Part shown: piece after piece, positions 1 through 6,380 of the stretch
Layout: every line of letters starts with the position of its first letter
How positions within the stretch are numbered: position 1 is the stretch's first letter
DNA from: a virus
Reading direction: 5' to 3' (one strand)
Length of the DNA stretch: 47,930 bases
IMG/VR virus record: IMGVR_UViG_3300020162_000222
Coordinates: 1 to 47,930 of that record
Position numbers and translations under genes: made by a program
The notes under the pieces: model-generated
Told to the model about the DNA's origin: nothing
Seen by the model: the letters and a program-made list of their open reading frames with translations, nothing else
The model's database searches: none

Positions 1-191
1 AATCTAAATGCCTGTCTATATGTAGGAGCTTGGATTAGATTGGTCATATTAATAGACATGTTTCTATAAATCTCCCATTTCAATTCTAAATCCTCATCTG
101 TCTCTCCTAAATAATGTGCAGCACATTTTTCGTTAAAACCTAATTCTTTTAGGTCTTTTGACTCTTGGTATGGTAAAAATTCTCTTTCCAT
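1..191 (-). CDS. Conserved phage hypothetical protein, N-terminal part only
   Basis: Reading the minus strand from the ATG at 191-189 gives about 63 residues beginning MEREFLPYQESKDLKELGF and still open at the window edge. The N-terminal pattern (FLPYQ...LKELGF...) followed by APTYRQAFRF resembles a small protein common in Bacteroidota phages and prophages, where it usually ends in a WFRE-like segment; no function is known to me. The start overlaps the polymerase stop by one base (TAATG), so translation is probably coupled to the polymerase gene. The 3' part lies outside the window. Confidence 0.75.
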   Translation of the reverse strand, partial: MEREFLPYQESKDLKELGFNEKCAAHYLGETDEDLELKWEIYRNMSINMTNLIQAPTYRQAFR

Positions 192-2143
192 TAGAATAAA
201 CTCATTTGATTTGGGTTAACAATAACTTTTCTTTTCTTACCTTCTAGCTGTATCTTACTAATAATCTTCTCTGCACGCTCAATATAATAAGCATAATTGA
301 TATTGTCAAGAGGATGGTCTGGTGTTAGATGATTACATACATGCATCACCCACTCACCTGCTTCCACTTGTGACATATCAGGAGCATTAGATTGGCATTC
401 AGGATTCTTTATCTTCAAGAGTTTCTCACCCTTATTAGATACATAATACCTGATTAGTTTGTTATACACTGTTCTCTTACCATTAGACACTCCTTCATAA
501 TGGAAATCTTTACTGGCTTTCTGTCTCAACGCAAAATCATATATATTAGTATGATTGGTAATAGTGTCAGAAACAGGTATGTTGTGAATAAAATACTGTT
601 CAAGAGCCATAGGGATAATACGACCAGACTTATTTTTATGTAATTCAAAATCTGTGAGGAAATCACCTTTCTTTTTAAATTCTCCATCTGTTTTAATTGC
701 TAAATAGTCATTAACTGTGCTGAATATAATCTTCTGATAATCAGTGCGTTCAAGCTCATATTGTGTTACATCCATCCACCATTTGTTAATCTCATGCATC
801 TTGTCTACCAAGGACTTGTTAACCATAATAGTTACACCATCTGTATTAGCTGATATAATGTTAATACTATTAAGCTCGTATTGCTCAATAAGCATCAATA
901 GACTCAATTCACCTGTAATAGTGGTGAACATAGTTAGTTGTCTATCGTAGATCCAGTTTTGCATGTCACTAGACTTTCCATACACAGAATTAACAGCAAG
1001 CTTAAGAGCACCCACAATTCCCTTGATCTTCTTATCCTTTTTAGCCAAGGGTTTGAGTTCCAATCTCTTATTAAACATTTGCTTATAACCTCTAAGAAAC
1101 TCAGGACCAAGATGTTTAGGATAGCGACCATTGTTAATAATAATAGCAGGATAGTAGCTGCTAACATCCCAATCCACAATAAGATTTTCTTCATCAGCTT
1201 CAAATATTTTAGGTTTATTCTCTGTATGTAGCCCACCCTTGGCAAATGTATATATGTTACCCTTAAACTCTAATGACTCTTTAAATTCATCAGTGAGTGT
1301 AAACACTTGTTTTCTTACATGCTTTAAGAATGCTTGTAGCTCTGGTGTCTGGAATGCTACATATTCAGCAATACAATCTCTTGCTCTAACAGCTTTACGA
1401 AAGTATCCTTTCTTTGGTAGATCAGAATATTGTAGTTTCTTTTCTTGGCAGTAATACTTCTTAATCATCTCATCACCAATCTTACTGTCAGAATAGTTTA
1501 AGCATGGAATACCAAACTCATCCTGTATATCCTGTCTAAGCTCGATTTGGTTATTACCCTTGTACAAAGGATGCTCTGTATTACCAGTGGTAACATTGTA
1601 GAATTCATATGTAGCATACACATCATTACGACAATATTCAATAGTGAGTTCTATCTCTTCATCTGTCATATCAGTTTTAGTATGGTGAATAGGCATCTCC
1701 TCAATATTAGTTAGGTCCATTTCAAACTCTAATCTCTTCAAGCTCACACGTCTGTTCTTATTGTCATAGTGATTAACTCTGAATAGGTCTATCTGTTTAT
1801 TGTGTAGCCATTCTTCTCTATACTCAGGAAATACATCATAATTAGCATCATGTATTACATCAGCAGCTTTCTGTGCTATCATTGCACACACTTCTAATGC
1901 AGATAATTCATGCCACTCCTCATGATTACGTATAATCCATTCAACAACTTGACTATCAAAGCGTAAGTTATTATAACCCACCCAATAATAATCACTGTAA
2001 TCTTCTGTGAATCGTACAAATCCATCCAACTGATTAACATTCTTACTAACTTGAAACTCATGCCATTGCTGTGTATCTGGATTGTATATACATACTAGAA
2101 ACAGCTCCTGCATAGTTTCTATGTCATAGATCAGTATTTTCAT
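191..2143 (-). CDS. Family B DNA polymerase with 3'-5' exonuclease domain
   Basis: Replicative phage DNA polymerase of about 650 residues. The N-terminus carries exonuclease motif I (DIET, residues 7-10), an exo II-like segment (GYNNLRFDS) and exo III (YCRND). Polymerase motif A is DVSSYYPAII near residue 325, motif B is KLAVNSVYG near 381, and motif C is ANTDGV near 432, where many family B enzymes have DTDS. The last five residues are QMSLF, close to the bacterial sliding-clamp-binding consensus QL(S/D)LF, which suggests it uses the host beta clamp. I start at the ATG at 2143 because the exonuclease motif follows at once; an in-frame ATG at 2185 would add 14 basic residues with no support. 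It overlaps the upstream 45-residue gene by 20 bases and is the second-last gene of the minus-strand arm inside the window. Confidence 0.94.
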   Translation of the reverse strand: MKILIYDIETMQELFLVCIYNPDTQQWHEFQVSKNVNQLDGFVRFTEDYSDYYWVGYNNLRFDSQVVEWIIRNHEEWHELSALEVCAMIAQKAADVIHDANYDVFPEYREEWLHNKQIDLFRVNHYDNKNRRVSLKRLEFEMDLTNIEEMPIHHTKTDMTDEEIELTIEYCRNDVYATYEFYNVTTGNTEHPLYKGNNQIELRQDIQDEFGIPCLNYSDSKIGDEMIKKYYCQEKKLQYSDLPKKGYFRKAVRARDCIAEYVAFQTPELQAFLKHVRKQVFTLTDEFKESLEFKGNIYTFAKGGLHTENKPKIFEADEENLIVDWDVSSYYPAIIINNGRYPKHLGPEFLRGYKQMFNKRLELKPLAKKDKKIKGIVGALKLAVNSVYGKSSDMQNWIYDRQLTMFTTITGELSLLMLIEQYELNSINIISANTDGVTIMVNKSLVDKMHEINKWWMDVTQYELERTDYQKIIFSTVNDYLAIKTDGEFKKKGDFLTDFELHKNKSGRIIPMALEQYFIHNIPVSDTITNHTNIYDFALRQKASKDFHYEGVSNGKRTVYNKLIRYYVSNKGEKLLKIKNPECQSNAPDMSQVEAGEWVMHVCNHLTPDHPLDNINYAYYIERAEKIISKIQLEGKKRKVIVNPNQMSLF

Positions 2144-2261
2144 TATTCTCTTTTTGTTGCTCGTTAAACTTCTTCTGCTCATCAATTAAATGCACCCAAA
2201 TTATTGATATGATTGCTGCAAACGCAAAAGCTATCATGAAAGCTATTACAAATGATTCCAT
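2124..2261 (-). CDS. Single-pass membrane microprotein (45 aa)
   Basis: ATG at 2261 gives 45 residues: a hydrophobic helix (about residues 4-24, FVIAFMIAFAFAAIISIIW) followed by a short charged Lys/Gln/Glu/Asn-rich tail. The start is one base after the TAA of the upstream 28-residue gene (AAA-TAA-C-ATG), and the 3' end runs 20 bases into the polymerase gene. This tight packing supports translation. It was found by reading the gap between larger genes. The topology suggests a small inner-membrane protein; the function is unknown. Confidence 0.65.
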   Translation of the reverse strand: MESFVIAFMIAFAFAAIISIIWVHLIDEQKKFNEQQKENNENTDL

Positions 2262-2262
2262 G

Positions 2263-2349
2263 TTATTTGTTTTTAGTTTGTTTTAATACATCTATTATAC
2301 CTATAATGGCTACAATGCCTATTAGGCTTACTATAATTACTCCTGTCAT
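2263..2349 (-). CDS. Membrane microprotein (28 aa)
   Basis: ATG at 2349 gives 28 residues, with a hydrophobic segment (VIIVSLIGIVAIIGIIDVL) over most of the length and a basic tail KQTKNK. The start lies just after the upstream stop (2353-2351) and the stop is one base from the next ATG. The gene exactly fills the gap between its neighbours, which is the main evidence that it is real. Possible roles include a holin-like or regulatory membrane peptide, but nothing in the sequence decides this. Confidence 0.5.
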   Translation of the reverse strand: MTGVIIVSLIGIVAIIGIIDVLKQTKNK

Positions 2350-2350
2350 A

Positions 2351-2554
2351 TTAAAATACTATTTCTGGTTTAACAAATCCAAATGAAATGGGTCTAGGCA
2401 CCTCATAAATATCAATGTCTTTGTAATTTTCCATATATGTATCAGGATTCTCATTAAAGTCATTAATAACGTCTTGTCTTGTGCCCATTATCCATAATTC
2501 TTCTGCTTTAAATACTACCATGTATATTTTTTCTTCTTCTTTCTTTTGTTTCAT
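2351..2554 (-). CDS. Hypothetical small early protein
   Basis: 67 residues from the ATG at 2554 (MKQKKEEEKIYMVVFKAEELWIMGTRQDV...). A charged N-terminus is followed by what looks like a small alpha/beta fold. I prefer this start to the in-frame ATG at 2572 because it follows the upstream stop by a single base in the same AAA-TAA-C-ATG junction seen at 2261 and 4962. I do not recognise the family. Confidence 0.7.
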   Translation of the reverse strand: MKQKKEEEKIYMVVFKAEELWIMGTRQDVINDFNENPDTYMENYKDIDIYEVPRPISFGFVKPEIVF

Positions 2555-2555
2555 G

Positions 2556-2762
2556 TTATTTGATTTTGTCATAATATTTGTTAATTACATCATGTTTCCA
2601 TGTGCCTGTATGTCCATCTTCATCAAAAGCGTACATCATAGCATCTGTTAACATTTGTTTCTCTTCATCGAATAATGCATCTAAATTCTCTAATATCCAT
2701 GTATCGAAATCATTTTGATTCATTATGGATCGTTGTTTTATTATTTTACCTATAACTGTCAT
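2556..2762 (-). CDS. Hypothetical small acidic early protein
   Basis: 68 residues if started at the ATG at 2762, seven bases after the upstream stop. An alternative start at 2723 (MNQNDFDTWILENLDALFDEE) gives 55 residues and may be the true one, since the conserved-looking helical acidic part begins there. An ATG at 2786 lies inside the previous gene and is less likely. The C-terminus contains FDEDGHTGTWKHDVINKYYDK. No family recognised. Confidence 0.6.
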   Translation of the reverse strand: MTVIGKIIKQRSIMNQNDFDTWILENLDALFDEEKQMLTDAMMYAFDEDGHTGTWKHDVINKYYDKIK

Positions 2763-2769
2763 AACTAAA

Positions 2770-2958
2770 TTAGTTAATATTGTCAATAAATTCTTGTCCT
2801 CGACTAATCAAATCAATTAGAACGTGTACTTCTTTTGCTTTCAATACACCTTCTACGTTATCACTAGTCCAGTAGTCTAAATATTTTGCTCTTGGTATTG
2901 CATGCCATAAACCTTGATAATGGTTATAATGGAATAGATAGTCATATAGTGGGTCCAT
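2770..2958 (-). CDS. Conserved phage hypothetical protein (62 aa)
   Basis: Begins MDPLYDYLFHYNHYQGLWHA. The pattern DYLFHYN...GLW.AIPR.KYL.YW...(N)VEGVL resembles a small protein seen in many Bacteroidota phages, of unknown role. An AACCACATG leader precedes the ATG, as for several other early genes here, and no Shine-Dalgarno sequence is present. It lies four bases after the stop of the preceding gene. Confidence 0.78.
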   Translation of the reverse strand: MDPLYDYLFHYNHYQGLWHAIPRAKYLDYWTSDNVEGVLKAKEVHVLIDLISRGQEFIDNIN

Positions 2959-2962
2959 GTGG

Positions 2963-3148
2963 TTAGTCTTTTAAGTTTTTAACTTCATTATCTGCTAATT
3001 CAAATGCTGATATTAGTAGGTCTCTAAACTCTTCGGTATTTTGTGATAACAATACAGAAGCAAGACCTGCTATCAATGTTGTGTTTTCTCCATCAACTTC
3101 AAGCTTTACCTTGTTATCTGTAATCTCTATTAGTATTTTACCTTGCAT
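2963..3148 (-). CDS. Hypothetical small early protein
   Basis: 61 residues from the ATG at 3148 (MQGKILIEITDNKVKLEVDG...). The N-terminal half alternates like a beta hairpin and the C-terminal half is an acidic helix (FRDLLISAFELADNEV). The in-frame ATG at 3172 would overlap the upstream gene by 14 bases. I prefer 3148 because the AATAACATG context matches other starts in this arm. The sequence resembles short 'IEI...V.V.G....L...L' proteins frequent in Bacteroidota phages; no function known. Confidence 0.68.
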   Translation of the reverse strand: MQGKILIEITDNKVKLEVDGENTTLIAGLASVLLSQNTEEFRDLLISAFELADNEVKNLKD

Positions 3149-3158
3149 GTTATTGGTT

Positions 3159-3395
3159 TTATTCTGTTTCATTAAATGCTTTTATTACCTCTGGATTTGT
3201 GCTTAACTGCTCATAAATGAACTCATACCTCATATTTTGATACTTCAATGGCATAATCTCATCATATAAACTATCTGATTTAGATTGTATTGCAGCCATT
3301 TCAAGCTCCATATTGCTCTTTTGCTTCATTAATAAAGCCATAAGTATAACTAATACACTTATAACTCCTGATAAGGCTATAATTATGTTTCTCAT
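3159..3395 (-). CDS. Small membrane-anchored coiled-coil protein
   Basis: 78 residues. Residues 3-23 (NIIIALSGVISVLVILMALL) form one transmembrane helix or uncleaved signal anchor. The rest is helical and charged and probably forms a short coiled coil. There is no lipobox. The architecture resembles phage i-spanin or small membrane-anchored proteins, but the position in the replication arm argues against a lysis role, so I leave the function open. Confidence 0.72.
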   Translation of the reverse strand: MRNIIIALSGVISVLVILMALLMKQKSNMELEMAAIQSKSDSLYDEIMPLKYQNMRYEFIYEQLSTNPEVIKAFNETE

Positions 3396-3398
3396 AAG

Positions 3399-3728
3399 CT
3401 ATTCGTTATATAGTCCATCAGCTTCATCTGCTTTCATAATATCAATGATATGTTGCTTTTGTTCTTCTTTTTGGTTGTAATATTCCTCTAACATATCTTC
3501 GTCTGAATAATGGAAGTACCCTTCGGCACTATCGTTTCTCCTCATCCAATTATAGAAATCGATCATCTGCTTTTTTTCTACTTCAATTAAATACTGCGCT
3601 AACGTTAAAACAACTGAATAGGCTATATTATGACCGTACTGATAATCACTCAATTCTCCATTCTCCCTACTTGACGGAATGATCTTACCCTCAATCTCAT
3701 CTTTCAAAAATTGCATTGCTGTTTTCAT
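3399..3728 (-). CDS. MKTA-type conserved phage protein, paralogue of the next gene
   Basis: 109 residues starting MKTAMQFLKDEIEGK. The middle has EVEKKQMIDFYNWMRRNDSAEGYF and the end DMLEEYYNQ. The layout MKTA.xxL..., then EK.QI..., then EYYNQ is shared with the adjacent 3734-4033 gene and with a protein family common in Bacteroidota phages. The pair therefore looks like an old tandem duplication. Helical and charged; function unknown. Five bases separate the two genes. Confidence 0.8.
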   Translation of the reverse strand: MKTAMQFLKDEIEGKIIPSSRENGELSDYQYGHNIAYSVVLTLAQYLIEVEKKQMIDFYNWMRRNDSAEGYFHYSDEDMLEEYYNQKEEQKQHIIDIMKADEADGLYNE

Positions 3729-3733
3729 ATTAC

Positions 3734-4033
3734 TTATTTTAATCGTCTAGTCATATTATCTACTTCTGTCCATTTAGATTTTTGTTTGAAAGTCTTGTCT
3801 TCCTGTTGATTATAGGTTTGGTTGTAGTATTCTGTTGCACCTCTTGGAGTAACTAATTTAGTCAATCCTTTTTGATACTTATAACAATCATTATATCCTG
3901 TTGTATGTGCAAGTTCTATTTGTAGTTTTTCTTTCTCAAGTGCTTCTTTTCTTAAACCTTCAAGAAAGTTTCTTTCTTCATTAGATATAACCAAATATAA
4001 ATGGTCTATTAACCAATCTACTGCTGTTTTCAT
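3734..4033 (-). CDS. MKTA-type conserved phage protein
   Basis: 99 residues beginning MKTAVDWLIDHLYLVIS, with KEALEKEKLQIELAHTTGY in the centre and ATEYYNQTYNQQ towards the end. It is related in plan to the 3399-3728 gene (same start, central EK.QI helix, YYNQ near the C-terminus) and to widely distributed Bacteroidota phage proteins of unknown role. It starts after an A/T-rich leader ending ACATATG, with no Shine-Dalgarno sequence. Confidence 0.8.
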   Translation of the reverse strand: MKTAVDWLIDHLYLVISNEERNFLEGLRKEALEKEKLQIELAHTTGYNDCYKYQKGLTKLVTPRGATEYYNQTYNQQEDKTFKQKSKWTEVDNMTRRLK

Positions 4034-4043
4034 ATGTATTTAT

Positions 4044-4355
4044 TTAAGCTTCAGCTAATTCTGTTTGTTTCAATAGCTCATCCATTGAGAATGTTATATC
4101 AGAGCAATCCTTAATCAATTCAATTAGTTTCTTCAGAGCTTCCTCTGTAAAAGCAAATCTATTAGCTAAGAAATACTCATATGGTAATTCTCTGTCTGTA
4201 AGCTCTATTTCAGCTAATTGTACTCCTAATTCCTTTTGTGGTAGCACTGTAACAGTGAATATCACTGTATATATATTACCTTTCTTCACCCATTTGTTGA
4301 CTGGTATCTCTTTTGGTCTACCACCATCATTGATACATACGCATTCTACGCTCAT
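4044..4355 (-). CDS. Conserved phage hypothetical protein
   Basis: 103 residues. The N-terminal region VECVCINDGGRPKEIPVNKW followed by VKKGNIYTVIF resembles a Bacteroidota phage family with the pattern (V/C)CI(D)D..RP.EIP...W(V)KKG..YTVI and later PYEYFLANRF. The first half looks like a small beta barrel (SH3-like), which is an inference from the pattern. The C-terminal half is helical and acidic. It follows the terminator-like hairpin at 4381-4411. Confidence 0.8.
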   Translation of the reverse strand: MSVECVCINDGGRPKEIPVNKWVKKGNIYTVIFTVTVLPQKELGVQLAEIELTDRELPYEYFLANRFAFTEEALKKLIELIKDCSDITFSMDELLKQTELAEA

Positions 4356-4380
4356 ATAGTTTATTTAATGTTAAAGAATA

Positions 4381-4411
4381 AGCCCCATGTACAAAGATAG
4401 TACACAGGGCT
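4381..4411 (-). terminator. Terminator-like hairpin between early genes
   Basis: AGCCC (4381-4385) pairs with GGGCT (4407-4411), and TGTAC pairs with GTACA inside, separated by a symmetric internal loop. On the minus strand the stem is followed by TTATTCTTTAA. It sits between the stop of the 4423-4632 gene and the start of the 4044-4355 gene. The U tract is imperfect, so it could instead be a processing or regulatory structure. Confidence 0.5.
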
Positions 4412-4422
4412 CATTGTTTTAC

Positions 4423-4632
4423 TTACTGCCCAACATTTTTTTTGCGTACAGCTCTATTCATAAAAACAAATGTATTGTCCTTAGGAACAACTCTGTTCTT
4501 ACGTTGCTTTGATGCTGCTATAATAGCATCAATGAGCTTTGTAGCATTCCAACTGGTATTATTTGCATAATACACTGTAATGTGATTTCTTGGATGTAGT
4601 CTAGATGAATAGACTAATGTAGCGTTTGGCAT
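4423..4632 (-). CDS. Hypothetical basic small protein
   Basis: 69 residues, strongly basic at the C-terminus (NRAVRKKNVGQ) with KQRKNRVVPKD before it. Begins MPNATLVYSSRLHPRNHITV. The composition suggests nucleic-acid binding, but no motif is recognised. The leader reads AACCACACATATG, identical in its last 13 bases to that of the 7513-8025 gene, which supports the start. Confidence 0.65.
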   Translation of the reverse strand: MPNATLVYSSRLHPRNHITVYYANNTSWNATKLIDAIIAASKQRKNRVVPKDNTFVFMNRAVRKKNVGQ

Positions 4633-4650
4633 ATGTGTGGTTTTTGGTGA

Positions 4651-4962
4651 CTAGAAATAAAGTCTCACGTGGTCTTTAAGCATTTCTGCTCTTGTAGGTG
4701 TGAAATCAAATGAAAAGCCTTTTGGAAGCTGTAATGCATTCTTTGTTCTAACAACTCCCTTTGATCTTTCCTTTCTAATAGCAACAGGATTAGCTACATT
4801 CTTGATTTCATGTAGTTTAAATGTAAGACTCTGTTCAGATCTTTTCATTGTTCTTGATAACTCTCTAGCTGTGGCAGCTACATTGTTACTATTCCTTATT
4901 AAGCATTTCTTTGCTTGTTGTAACTCTGGTGTTGTCCAGAATATAATTGTTCTCTTTGCCAT
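4651..4962 (-). CDS. Putative helix-turn-helix DNA-binding protein
   Basis: 103 residues. The segment from FWTTPELQQAKKCLIRNSN through VAATARELSRTMKRSEQSL resembles a SANT/Myb-like or homeodomain-like helix-turn-helix (W-T-x-x-E opening, then a short recognition helix rich in Arg/Ser). The remainder is basic. A DNA-binding regulatory role in the early arm is an inference. The ATG follows the upstream stop by one base (AAA-TAA-C-ATG), so the two genes are probably translationally coupled. Confidence 0.7.
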   Translation of the reverse strand: MAKRTIIFWTTPELQQAKKCLIRNSNNVAATARELSRTMKRSEQSLTFKLHEIKNVANPVAIRKERSKGVVRTKNALQLPKGFSFDFTPTRAEMLKDHVRLYF

Positions 4963-4963
4963 G

Positions 4964-5500
4964 TTATTTGATTTTAGCTATGCAACACATTGCTGATGTG
5001 TCAAAATAGGGTGTAAAAATGTATTTACCTACGTTTGTAGTAAATATTGTGTGGTTAATTGGATTGTTCTTAACTATCGAGTTTACTATTTTCTCTTTTC
5101 TAGTCTTAAAGAACTCCTTAATAGTGAATTCTACTCCTGCTCTCAATGAAAATGTCATAATGAAATTATCCTTGAACTTGGATATGTGCTGCTCTAATGT
5201 GTATACAGTGGAACAATAATCAAGGTCATATACTGTCTTTGGCTTATCAGCCTCAGCAGTTAATATATTACCAAACTTCATGCTCACTGGATGTTTCAAT
5301 GTCATTAGTTGATTCATTAATACATCAGGTGTATTCTCCCATATTTCTATGTCTTTATAACCCTTTGATTTACACCATTGTATGTACTCATTGATATTAG
5401 GACCTGCTAGTCCTACAATAGCATTGAATTTAAAATATGAGAATAAGAATTCTCTTACAGCATGCTTATTAGATGCATCTGTGTATGTTACTTTTGTCAT
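4964..5500 (-). CDS. Conserved hypothetical protein, faint methyltransferase-like pattern
   Basis: 178 residues. The segment FNAIVGLAGPNINEYIQWCK, then IEIWE, KFGNIL, YDLDYCSTVYTL and FIMTFSLRAGV is faintly like a degenerate Rossmann-type SAM-dependent methyltransferase (glycine-rich strand, acidic second strand, D-x-D-Y strand 4). No clear catalytic motif is visible, so this is weak; an inactive fold or an unrelated protein is possible. First gene after the 5528-5561 terminator, so it may begin a transcription unit. Confidence 0.72.
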   Translation of the reverse strand: MTKVTYTDASNKHAVREFLFSYFKFNAIVGLAGPNINEYIQWCKSKGYKDIEIWENTPDVLMNQLMTLKHPVSMKFGNILTAEADKPKTVYDLDYCSTVYTLEQHISKFKDNFIMTFSLRAGVEFTIKEFFKTRKEKIVNSIVKNNPINHTIFTTNVGKYIFTPYFDTSAMCCIAKIK

Positions 5501-5527
5501 TTTAACTTAATTTAATTAATGTAAATA

Positions 5528-5561
5528 AAAAAGGCCCTCAAACTTAATTGAGAGCCTTTTT
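5528..5561. terminator. Bidirectional intrinsic terminator
   Basis: AAAAAGGC (5528-5535) pairs with GCCTTTTT (5554-5561), and CTCAA (5537-5541) pairs with TTGAG (5548-5552), with one mismatch between them and loop ACTTAA. A-runs on one side and T-runs on the other make it terminator-like in both directions. It lies between the divergent 4964-5500 gene and the HNH gene, where it would stop antisense read-through from the right. Confidence 0.7.
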
Positions 5562-5610
5562 ACCACCACATAACACTAACCAAGAATCCTGGCAAAAACC
5601 AGGACAAAAA

Positions 5611-5643
5611 TTTGGAAATATAGAATATTTTTCGTATACTTGC
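5611..5643 (+). promoter_or_regulatory. Bacteroidota-type promoter for the HNH gene
   Basis: TTTG at 5611-5614, 20 bases, then TATACTTGC at 5635-5643, one mismatch from TAnnTTTGY. The ATG follows three bases later, so the mRNA would be nearly or fully leaderless. A 6-bp hairpin (TCCTGG 5587-5592, CCAGGA 5599-5604) lies just upstream of the -33 box and could be an operator or a boundary structure. Confidence 0.6.
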
Positions 5644-5645
5644 AT

Positions 5646-6173
5646 ATGGAAAAGAAATGTCCAACCTGCAATATTGTTAAAGCTCTATCTGAATTTAGTG
5701 GAGATCATTGTAAACCTTGTAAGAAGGCTTACAATAAACTCTATTGGGAAAAGAATAAAGATAAGTACAATGACAGGAATAGAAAAGCATATTTCAAGAC
5801 CTATTTTGATAACAGAAGAGCTTCTGATGTAACCTATAACGTAGTTATGGCTCTAAGGCACAGATTATACGCAATGGTAAGTAGAAAAGGTTACAAAAAG
5901 ACTGATACAACTATTCTATTGTTAGGATGCAGTATAGATGAATTATTAATCTACTTAGAATCTAAATTCTCACCAACCATGTGTTGGGAGAATTATGGTA
6001 GTTTATGGCATATAGACCACATCATTCCTTGTTCTACATTTGACTTAACTAATGAGGAACAACAAAGACAATGTTTCCATTATACCAATCTACAACCTTT
6101 ATTTGCAAAAACAACTACAATTGATAATATAACATATGTAGGTAATTTGAATAAAGGAGCTAAGGTAGCTTAA
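5646..6173 (+). CDS. HNH endonuclease with N-terminal zinc cluster
   Basis: 175 residues from the ATG at 5646; a TTG two codons earlier is in frame but unlikely. Residues 3-25 hold CPTC...CKPCK, a zinc-binding cluster, followed by a basic helix (YWEKNKDKYNDRNRKAYF). The C-terminal part has the HNH core LWHIDHIIPCSTFDL and then FHYTNLQPLFAK, typical of free-standing phage HNH nucleases of homing type. It is the only plus-strand gene inside the minus-strand arm, has its own promoter, and its stop overlaps the next gene's stop tail-to-tail. These features suggest an inserted selfish or cargo gene. The group is known to nick or cut DNA; the target is unknown. Confidence 0.9.
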   Translation: MEKKCPTCNIVKALSEFSGDHCKPCKKAYNKLYWEKNKDKYNDRNRKAYFKTYFDNRRASDVTYNVVMALRHRLYAMVSRKGYKKTDTTILLLGCSIDELLIYLESKFSPTMCWENYGSLWHIDHIIPCSTFDLTNEEQQRQCFHYTNLQPLFAKTTTIDNITYVGNLNKGAKVA

Positions 6174-6355
6174 CCAAGATGGACCGTTGAACGATCCCAA
6201 AGCATTCCAACATTGTGGTCATTACACCATTTGATAAATTCAGGGTCATTAAATGTTTGTTCCCTTTCTGTTTCAACGTTAAATTTGATTTTAATCTTTG
6301 GTGGCTGTTCTTGGTTTTTCACCACCTCTGATAATAAGTTTAGTAATTCTTGCAT
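6170..6355 (-). CDS. Hypothetical small early protein
   Basis: 61 residues: an N-terminal amphipathic helix (MQELLNLLSEVVKNQEQ), a short strand (PKIKIKFNV), then FNDPEFIKWCNDHNVGMLWD. The stop codon overlaps the HNH gene stop on the other strand (shared TTAA), so the HNH gene is inserted right against it. The leader is ACACACGAACATG without Shine-Dalgarno. Family not recognised. Confidence 0.65.
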   Translation of the reverse strand: MQELLNLLSEVVKNQEQPPKIKIKFNVETEREQTFNDPEFIKWCNDHNVGMLWDRSTVHLG

Positions 6356-6380
6356 GTTCGTGTGTGTTAGTTAATAAATG

